Below are positions 1-5,453 of a stretch of 13,999 nt of DNA, in pieces (the first letter of the stretch is position 1; every line of letters begins with the position of its first letter). The notes below the pieces were generated by a model that was not told where the DNA came from, made no database searches, and was given only the letters and a program-made list of their open reading frames with translations. This stretch comes from an uncultured Verrucomicrobiales bacterium. GTDB lineage: Bacteria; Verrucomicrobiota; Verrucomicrobiia; Verrucomicrobiales; Akkermansiaceae. The stretch is from contig CALLBE010000009.1 in NCBI GenBank assembly GCA_938001985.1, positions 1-13,999 of the forward strand, written 5' to 3'. The position numbers and the translations under genes are program-made.

Positions 1-628
1 GAGAAGGGATTGAGGTCGCTCCTGCGGCCTGTTAAATTACCTTCTTATTTATGAAAAAGCAAACGCAATTCAAGACCTATATTGGAGTCGACCTCGGAGA
101 TAGAAAACACCAAATTTGTGTCACTGACAAGACTGGAAATATTATTAACGAAAAGAAAATTGATAATAATCGAGATTCGCTCAGCACATTAGTTGCTGAT
201 TATCCAGATTCACTTATAGCCTTAGAGGTGGGTACGCACAGCCCTTGGATCGGTATTATTTGGGGGCTTTAGGAGCGAGTGTGGTGGTTGCCAATCCTAG
301 AAAGGTGAAATACATTTCTGAAAATATTCGAAAAAGTGACAAGAGAAACGCTCAGGTTTTAGCGAAATTTGTTCGTGTTGATCCCGAGCTTCTGTGTCCG
401 ATAACGCACCGCAGTGAGCTTTCTCAAAAAGCGTTGTTGGTCATCAAATTACGAGATGCGTTAACCCGAACTCGAGTCATCAATAGTGTGGCATTACGAG
501 GTATGTTTAAATCGCTAGGGATTCGTCTCCCGAGTTGTAGCACGGTGAGTTTTGCCACCAAGGCTCGAGCGTTTATCCAACAAGAACATCCTGACTTTCA
601 GGAGCTACTAAGACCGCAAGAACTAATA
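1..628 (+). mobile_element. Degraded IS110-family insertion sequence remnant
   Basis: The span holds an upstream non-coding piece and the N-terminal half of an IS110-type transposase gene. Recognisable transposase sequence fades near 610-628, where an opposite-strand small ORF ends, so the C-terminal half and right end of the element are absent here. IS110 elements usually lack inverted repeats and none was seen. In the IS110 group a bridge RNA is encoded upstream of the transposase gene; only 50 nt of that side is visible. Both boundaries are estimates. Confidence 0.7.
13..30 (+). other. GC-rich hairpin upstream of IS110 transposase
   Basis: Bases 13-19 pair with 24-30 around a TCCT loop, giving seven base pairs including one G-T wobble. 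It lies 20 nt before the transposase ATG. It could be the 3' end of an IS110 bridge RNA, a translation-limiting hairpin, or the end of an unrelated upstream feature; the window cuts off too much to decide. The pairing is seen directly and the role is inferred. Confidence 0.4.
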
Positions 629-697
629 CTAAATAAACAACTCCTTACCCAATCTAAAAATCCAAAATATGGGGAAACAATCAAATATAAGCAGTAG
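51..697 (+). pseudogene. IS110-family transposase, frameshifted and truncated
   Basis: This is the N-terminal DEDD (RuvC-like) domain of an IS110-type transposase/recombinase. Frame one, from ATG 51, carries the first catalytic Asp (D14, in IGVDLG) and the Glu (E59, in ALEVGTHSPW), then runs into a stop at 270-272. Homology continues in another frame from about 248 (YLGALGASVVVANPRKVKYI). One missing base near 249-252 explains the shift and would restore HSPWI-R-YYLGALG. The second frame carries the third acid (Asp codon 338-340, in KSDKRNA), but the expected fourth Asp three residues on is Asn (codon 347-349), one G-to-A change away. Family-like sequence stops near codon 190 of a normal 330-400. 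The last 25-30 codons look foreign, and the C-terminal Tnp_20 domain with its catalytic Ser is missing. It is therefore inactive three times over. No Shine-Dalgarno sequence precedes the ATG. Confidence 0.85.
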
Positions 698-859
698 GTA
701 ATCGAGTATAGTCAAGGCCTCTCCAAGCGCATCCACTTCTTTTTTAGAGTCCAACTTATAGGAATAACCTGCCATAAAAAGAGGAACCACCCACCCCAGG
801 AAAAACTAGACGCAGAAAACCCCACTGAAGCAGAGAATAATAATCCGTAAATCTTCCAT
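629..859 (-). pseudogene. Probable small membrane protein gene with in-frame TAG
   Basis: No family was recognised. Reading the minus strand from ATG 859 gives 17 codons (starting MEDLRIIILC), a TAG at 808-806, then in the same frame 10 codons (FFLGWVVPLF) and 48 more from an ATG at 775, ending at TAG 631-629. Read through, the product is about 76 residues with two hydrophobic stretches. The first spans the TAG; the second is the LTILDYLLLIFDCFPIFWIF segment. A charged loop (KLDSKKEVDALGEA) separates them, and the C-terminus is short and basic. A TGG-to-TAG change (Trp to stop) is the simplest explanation. TAG is an ordinary terminator in this genome, since the LysM and xseA genes end with it, so recoding is unlikely. 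It lies 63 nt downstream of alr on the same strand, and its 3' end abuts the IS110 remnant. Alternatives are a functional 48-residue peptide from 775, or chance. Confidence 0.4.
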
Positions 860-922
860 ATCACTCGCTTGAACTAACTGCTAAATCTGGAATTGTAAAA
901 TGAGGCATTATAAACACTGGTA

Positions 923-2077
923 TTAACGATAAACCCGATCAACTCGCGATGTGATTCGGGTTAAAATCTCCCAAGGAATCGTTTGCGCGTCCTCGGCCAC
1001 TTCTAAGATCGGAATATGATCTCCAAAAAGCTCAACCACATCACCTGCTTTTGTCTCTGGAATGTCTGAGACATCAATCATAAATTGGTCCATCGTCACT
1101 CGCCCCAACACAGGACACCGCTGCCCGTTTAGCCACACATAACGCCCCCCTCTAGAGAGCCGAGGGTAGCCATCGCCATAACCAGCCCCCACGGTGGCCA
1201 CTAAGGTTGGTTTTTCCGTCACGTAGGTCCTGCCATAGGAAACACCATGCCCGGCTGGCAGCTCACGAACCAAGGTGACTCGAGCTTTCAGCGCCAAGGT
1301 TCGCTTCAGCTTCTCTTGAAACTCAGGCAAGGGCGATACACCGTAAAGCATCAACCCCGGTCGAGCTAGGTTTGCTTGCTCTGATTGATAGCCCAAGAGG
1401 CCTGCCGAATTCGCAATATGAATGGATTCAAACTGAGACCTCCCTCCCAACTCCTCTACCAAGCCATCAAAAACTTCATGCTGCTTAATGGTAAAAGCCT
1501 CATCCTCGTCAGCAGATGGCAAATGACTGGCCACCCCCTTGATTAAAATTCCAGGCAACGACTTCAAGCTCTCAATCTCTGCCTTTAATTGACTTGGCAG
1601 ATAGCCACCACGCCCCATGCCCGTATCCACAGCCAAATGAACATTCAAAGGCTCTTCACGCCCCAGTGATTGATTTAAGTCAGAAAACGACTGCGCCTCT
1701 TGGTAACTCGCAACACAGGGAACCCAGCGGTTTTCAACAATTTCCAATCGTTCAGAAGCCAAGGTAATCCCCAGCAAATACTTAGGCGTCTTCACGCCCG
1801 AGGCCTCCAACAGTCGAGCCTCCTTCACGTTTGCCACGCCTAAAAAATCAACACCTTTTGACTCAAACCATTGCCCCACGGAAACCAAGCCATGCCCGTA
1901 AGCCCCAGCCTTAACAACCGCCATGATCTGGCAGGATTTCCCCTCATTCCCTTGGTAGCGAAAACGATCACGTGCCACCTGTAAATTATGAGCCAAGGCT
2001 TCATATGAAATCTCAGCCCAAACTCGAGAATCAGGCATGATATCAATAGCAGGGGAACCGGTTTCCATAAGCGTCAC
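923..2077 (-). CDS. alr: Alanine racemase (PLP-dependent)
   Basis: Alr interconverts L- and D-alanine in the cytoplasm and supplies D-Ala for peptidoglycan. At 384 residues it has normal length. The N-terminal PLP barrel (about 18-260) carries the PLP lysine K56 in VVKAGAYGHG, the MGR motif with R156, and R239 in the ARPGLMLYG region. The C-terminal beta domain carries catalytic Tyr 281 (GVSYGRTY), the phosphate-binding GYGDGYPR and the MDQ motif at 329-331. Two positions are unusual: Gly follows the lysine as KAG where KAN is normal, and Ala 149 sits where many Alr proteins have a carbamylated Lys (LAVDTGMGR against LKVDTGMGR). The start is uncertain: GTG 2077 lies 8 nt after the upstream stop, ATG 2068 and ATG 2038 are in frame, none has a clear Shine-Dalgarno sequence, and homology begins near residue 18. 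It is the last gene of the uppS-regulator-alr operon. Confidence 0.96.
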   Translation of the reverse strand: MTLMETGSPAIDIMPDSRVWAEISYEALAHNLQVARDRFRYQGNEGKSCQIMAVVKAGAYGHGLVSVGQWFESKGVDFLGVANVKEARLLEASGVKTPKYLLGITLASERLEIVENRWVPCVASYQEAQSFSDLNQSLGREEPLNVHLAVDTGMGRGGYLPSQLKAEIESLKSLPGILIKGVASHLPSADEDEAFTIKQHEVFDGLVEELGGRSQFESIHIANSAGLLGYQSEQANLARPGLMLYGVSPLPEFQEKLKRTLALKARVTLVRELPAGHGVSYGRTYVTEKPTLVATVGAGYGDGYPRLSRGGRYVWLNGQRCPVLGRVTMDQFMIDVSDIPETKAGDVVELFGDHIPILEVAEDAQTIPWEILTRITSRVDRVYR

Positions 2078-2085
2078 TTGTTTAA

Positions 2086-3393
2086 TTAAGACTTCTGAAA
2101 GTCTTCTAGTTTCCTCAACACCCAGTCCTTGAACGATGGCTCCTCACGAGGACACTGATCTCTCAAGGTTTGGAGGGCTTGGTCGGTCACACTATCCGCT
2201 GGCAAATTACGTCCAAAAATAATATCCTGCTCAAATAGCACATCCCCAGTCGACAAGGTGCAAGCTCGCGCAATGGTGTTCTCAAGCTCACGAACATTAC
2301 CCGGCCAACGATGCGCCTGAAGCGTGGTTAAGGCCTCACGACTGAGCTTCATTTTAGGTAGCTGATTTTTTCTCAAAAAACGTTGTAAGAAAAACTGACT
2401 CAACAACGGAATATCCTCCACACGCTCTCTCAAAGGCGGCAAGGTGAGTTCAATCACGTTTAAACGGTAATATAAATCCTCCCGAAAGTTTCCTCGAACA
2501 ACCTCCATGGCAAGATCCTTATTCGTCGCCGCCACAATACGCACATCGGTTTTTAAAACCTCATTCGACCCCACTCGAGAAAAGGTCCCCCCTTGGAGCA
2601 CTCGTAATAGCTTCACCTGAACTGGCAGAGGCATGTCTCCTATTTCATCTAAAAATAAAGTCCCGCCATCACACTGCTCAAAACGCCCTTCTCGCCTAGC
2701 AATCGCGCCCGTGAAAGCCCCCTTTTCGTGACCAAACAGCTCGGATTCTAAAAGACTGTCAGGGATCGCTCCGCAATTGATCGCTACAAAAGGATTTTTA
2801 ACCCGAGGGCTGTACTCATGCACGGCGGTTGCAATCAACTCCTTACCCGTGCCACTTTCCCCATAAACAAGAATAGGCGCATTCGATCGAGCGGCTCGCC
2901 CCACGACTTTAAACACTTCCTGAAAAGTATCGGAAACCCCAATAATCTGAAGCTTCCCTTTGCGTGGAACAGACCCTTCGGTCTCCTCCACTTTAACACC
3001 GACAGCCTCGCGTCTGGCTTCGACTTTTTGCAAAGCCAGCTCCACCACCTTTTTCATTTCAAACGGCAGCGATTCTTTCTTCAAAATCTCTTGAATCCCT
3101 AGCTGAGTGGCCTCCACGACTTGACTGGTGCAAGAAAAAGAAGCCGTCATGCACACCAATACCTCTGGAGATTCATTTCTAATTTGGCGTACCAATTCGA
3201 TACCATCAAATGGCTGAAGCCCAAAATCAGCGATCACCAAGTGAACCTCAGTTTTCCTAATAACCTGGAGGGCTTTATCCGCAACATCACATCGCAAGAT
3301 CTTAACCGTGTCCGTCTCCAAGTGACGAGTCGCCCAATCTAAATAATCAATATCAGGATCAACGAGTAATATAGTAGTAACTGGTGCTGACAT
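2086..3393 (-). CDS. Sigma-54 response regulator lacking Fis DNA-binding domain
   Basis: This is an NtrC-type activator of sigma-54 RNA polymerase. The N-terminal receiver domain (1-120) keeps the acidic pair (D12, D14), phospho-acceptor D56 (VIADFGL), T83 and a conserved Lys (105 or 106). After a short linker, an AAA+ domain (about 147-385) shows Walker A GESGTGKE (178-185), the sigma-54-contacting GAFTGA loop (225-230), Walker B LFLDE (246-250), the Arg-finger region REDLYYRLN and WPGNVREL (363-370). The normal 40-50 residue Fis-type helix-turn-helix is missing: only about 40 residues follow the AAA+ domain, ending LRKLEDFQKS, and alr starts 8 nt later, which leaves no room for a frameshifted HTH. 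FIS-less relatives are known (Helicobacter pylori FlgR; chlamydial CtcC as I recall) and act without enhancer binding. No histidine kinase gene is adjacent. It has a strong Shine-Dalgarno sequence that overlaps the end of uppS. Confidence 0.93.
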   Translation of the reverse strand: MSAPVTTILLVDPDIDYLDWATRHLETDTVKILRCDVADKALQVIRKTEVHLVIADFGLQPFDGIELVRQIRNESPEVLVCMTASFSCTSQVVEATQLGIQEILKKESLPFEMKKVVELALQKVEARREAVGVKVEETEGSVPRKGKLQIIGVSDTFQEVFKVVGRAARSNAPILVYGESGTGKELIATAVHEYSPRVKNPFVAINCGAIPDSLLESELFGHEKGAFTGAIARREGRFEQCDGGTLFLDEIGDMPLPVQVKLLRVLQGGTFSRVGSNEVLKTDVRIVAATNKDLAMEVVRGNFREDLYYRLNVIELTLPPLRERVEDIPLLSQFFLQRFLRKNQLPKMKLSREALTTLQAHRWPGNVRELENTIARACTLSTGDVLFEQDIIFGRNLPADSVTDQALQTLRDQCPREEPSFKDWVLRKLEDFQKS

Positions 3394-3400
3394 TTTTTTG

Positions 3401-3406
3401 CCTTTT
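3401..3406 (-). promoter_or_regulatory. Ribosome binding site of the regulator gene
   Basis: On the minus strand AAAAGG lies 7 nt before ATG 3393, an ideal spacing, and it overlaps the uppS stop codon (3407-3405). This fixes the regulator start and suggests translational coupling to uppS. It is one of the few clear Shine-Dalgarno sequences in the window. Confidence 0.7.
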
Positions 3407-4130
3407 AATCTTCTTCAACTTTCCCATAGCGGCGACTCCGCTTGGCAAAAGCTTCGAGAGCAGCCTTGAATGATTCTTCTCTAAAATCAGGCCACAATGT
3501 CTCTGTTACATAAAGCTCGGCATAACTTAACTGCCAAAGCAAGAAATTCGAAAGTCTCATTTCGCCAGAAGTTCTGATGAGCAAATCCGGGTCAGGGACC
3601 TCACGCGTATACAGATGCTGGCTCACGGTCTCCTCATCAATCTCATCAGAGGACAAGGTACCTTGAGCCACCTTATCAGCCATCAACTTCACCGCATCTA
3701 TGATTTCTTCACGAGAGCCGTAAGAAAGAGCCAACTGAACGACTAACTTGGTGTTTTTAGCGCTTTTAGCTTCAAGCTTAGCTAACTCCTTTTGAATCGC
3801 TGAAGGCAGCTTTTGACGACGCCCAATAACGATGAGGCGAATCTCCTCTTCATCCAATCGGCCCGAAACTTCTTTAATGAACTTTTCCAACAAAGACATC
3901 AGCCCTAAAATCTCAAGCTTAGGGCGATTCCAATTCTGCTCCGAAAAAGCGTAAAAAGTTAAATACGAAACACCGTGCGCTAAAGCGGCCTTCACACAAG
4001 CCTGAACAGACTCAACTCCCTGCTCATGCCCCTGCAGTCTTTTTTTACCTTGAGCCTTAGCCCAACGCCCATTGCCATCCATGATGAGTGCAACATGATT
4101 AGGAACTGGTGTGGATTGATCTGAAGACAT
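3405..4130 (-). CDS. uppS: Undecaprenyl diphosphate synthase (cis-prenyltransferase)
   Basis: UppS condenses farnesyl diphosphate with isopentenyl diphosphate units to make undecaprenyl diphosphate, the lipid carrier for peptidoglycan and surface polysaccharides. The 241-residue length is typical. HVALIMDGNGRWAK supplies the catalytic Asp (D18), RLQGHEQG the diphosphate-binding loop, and PDLLIRTSGEMRLSNFLLWQ (180-200) with ELYVTETLWPDF the C-terminal substrate and Mg sites. The flexible-loop motif, normally S-x-E-N-W-x-R-P, reads SEQNWNRP, so Gln 65 stands at the usual Glu (E73 in the E. coli enzyme). The gene uses ATG 4130 without an evident Shine-Dalgarno sequence and heads the operon. The regulator gene begins 11 nt after its stop. 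The family is certain; chain length of the product is inferred. Confidence 0.96.
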   Translation of the reverse strand: MSSDQSTPVPNHVALIMDGNGRWAKAQGKKRLQGHEQGVESVQACVKAALAHGVSYLTFYAFSEQNWNRPKLEILGLMSLLEKFIKEVSGRLDEEEIRLIVIGRRQKLPSAIQKELAKLEAKSAKNTKLVVQLALSYGSREEIIDAVKLMADKVAQGTLSSDEIDEETVSQHLYTREVPDPDLLIRTSGEMRLSNFLLWQLSYAELYVTETLWPDFREESFKAALEAFAKRSRRYGKVEED

Positions 4131-4413
4131 GAAGCTGGGTGATGATCTTAACTCTCTTAAAAATTCACCCCCGCTGTCAATAGAGGTTTTCCCCTTTGAC
4201 GCTTAACATTTATTCTTCTTATTCAATCAGCTCTCTCACGGAGCTCTACAGACCTCATTAACCGTTCTATATGGATAAAAAATTGAACCTGAACTGCCTC
4301 AAACTCACCAGAATTTGAAGACCGTTATATTAACTTTAGAAAAAAATCATAAATTATAATTTAGTTTCGCTTAAATTTAATGTAACTAAAGTAAGTAAAT
4401 AAGAATCACCTTT
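4131..4413. promoter_or_regulatory. Divergent promoter region between uppS and LysM genes
   Basis: This 283-nt AT-rich gap is the only place in the window where two transcription units diverge. On the plus strand a perfect TATAAT (4355-4360) lies 53 nt before the LysM gene start, but its -35 region (TAACTT, around 4331-4336) is weak. On the minus strand a perfect TTGACA (4180-4175) lies 45 nt before the uppS start, without a good -10 at 16-18 nt. An imperfect direct repeat (ACCGTTCTATAT at 4261 and ACCGTTATAT at 4321) spans exactly 60 nt. No sigma-54 -24/-12 motif and no ORF were seen. Confidence 0.45.
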
Positions 4414-5427
4414 ATGAAAAAACTACTACCTCTTCTCACAATTTTACTAGGCCTGACCTCAGCCATTGAACACCAAGTTATTTATGGTGAAACTCTATTG
4501 AGCATTGCAAATCAATATAAAACCACTCCCGCTAAACTTAGACAGTTAAACGGACTGACTTCAAACACCATCGAAATTGGTCAAACGCTAATCCTTCCAA
4601 CCACCAAATCACCTCTCACGCCAGCAGCCACACAAGCCTCTACAGCGAGCCCAGTGGTTACCACTCCAGTCGTAAAAACCAGGACCGTGGCTCCAACGCC
4701 TGCTCCTCAACCAGTGAAAGTGGCTCCAAGACCAATTGCCCCCCCAGCTCCAACTCCTGTCGTAGCGCCAGCAGCTAACCCCCAAGTCAACGAAACAGCT
4801 CAACAATACACTATTCGATCAGGCGACACCCTCTACAGCGTCTCCAGGCGTTACGGCGTTTCAACCGCACAGCTCATCGAGTGGAACCAAATCTCCAATC
4901 CAAACAACATCCCAGTTGGCACGCAGCTCAAGCTCTATGGAGGCCGCACCATCCAAGCTCCAGCAGCGACACAAAGAACAACTTACGCACCGGCGACAGC
5001 CTCAGCCACGGCCAGAACAGCACCTATCGCTAATCAAAGTAACGTCAGAACACACCGAGTTGCCTCTGGTGAAACAATCTACCGCATTGCCAAAAACTAC
5101 GGCATTCGCCAATCGGACCTCATAAGCTGGAATGGCATCACTGACCCTAGCAAATTAGCCGTGGGCCAAGTCCTTTACCTTTATAGCGATGCTTCCAACG
5201 TACCAGCACAAACACCAGCTTCCACCTATAACTCTCAAGCTCACCAACCCGCTATCGAAGACTACTCATCATCAGAACCCGTTCGTGAATTTGGCTATGA
5301 GGAAACGTCTAAAAACTATCGCGAACGATTCAACTCAAACACTTCTGGCGGTGTTCAGCCTTTACGAAAAAAGGAAATCCATGGACCTCGAGGAAAAAGT
5401 AAAATTTTCCGCAATCCTAAGAAGTAG
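4414..5427 (+). CDS. Secreted LysM-repeat cell-wall-binding protein
   Basis: The N-terminus (KK, then a hydrophobic core to about residue 16) is a Sec signal peptide with likely cleavage after LTSA. Three LysM domains follow at about 19-62, 131-175 and 213-257. The second and third are canonical (SGDTLYSVSRRYGVS; SGETIYRIAKNYGIR). LysM domains bind N-acetylglucosamine polymers such as peptidoglycan. The linkers (63-125 and 178-210) are rich in Pro, Ala and Thr. The last 80 residues contain no recognised domain, are rich in Ser, Tyr and Glu, and end in a strongly basic tail (PRGKSK to KK). There is no NlpC/P60, amidase or M23 domain, so it is probably a wall-binding or scaffold protein and not a hydrolase. 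No Shine-Dalgarno sequence precedes the ATG. uup follows after 26 nt and is probably cotranscribed. Confidence 0.88.
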   Translation: MKKLLPLLTILLGLTSAIEHQVIYGETLLSIANQYKTTPAKLRQLNGLTSNTIEIGQTLILPTTKSPLTPAATQASTASPVVTTPVVKTRTVAPTPAPQPVKVAPRPIAPPAPTPVVAPAANPQVNETAQQYTIRSGDTLYSVSRRYGVSTAQLIEWNQISNPNNIPVGTQLKLYGGRTIQAPAATQRTTYAPATASATARTAPIANQSNVRTHRVASGETIYRIAKNYGIRQSDLISWNGITDPSKLAVGQVLYLYSDASNVPAQTPASTYNSQAHQPAIEDYSSSEPVREFGYEETSKNYRERFNSNTSGGVQPLRKKEIHGPRGKSKIFRNPKK

Positions 5428-5430
5428 TTC

Positions 5431-5447
5431 AGGGGCTTATTGCCCTT
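5431..5447 (+). promoter_or_regulatory. Hairpin in the LysM-uup gap over the uup ribosome site
   Basis: AGGGGC (5431-5436) pairs with GCCCTT (5442-5447) around TTATT, six pairs with one G-U. It fills the gap and ends 6 nt before the uup ATG, exactly where a Shine-Dalgarno sequence would be; none is seen. There is no U-tract after it, so it is not a standard terminator. A role in setting uup translation or in mRNA processing is inferred only. Confidence 0.35.
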
Positions 5448-5453
5448 ACTCTC

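Noticed and set aside
806..808. In-frame TAG read as a recoded amino acid
   Set aside because: TAG serves as the normal stop of the LysM and xseA genes, and no suppressor tRNA or recoding structure was seen, so a nonsense mutation is simpler.
923..2085. Frameshifted Fis-type helix-turn-helix downstream of the response regulator
   Set aside because: alr starts within 8 nt and its coding sequence is intact, so no separate HTH-coding stretch fits there.
4261..4331. Two ACCGTT-TATAT copies as part of a repeat array or operator
   Set aside because: There are only two imperfect copies and no further unit, so it is too little for an array; it is mentioned only in the intergenic entry.
4131..4413. 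Sigma-54 (-24/-12) promoter for the operon of the sigma-54 regulator
   Set aside because: No GG-N10-GC pattern resembling TGGCAC and TTGCA was found by eye on either strand.
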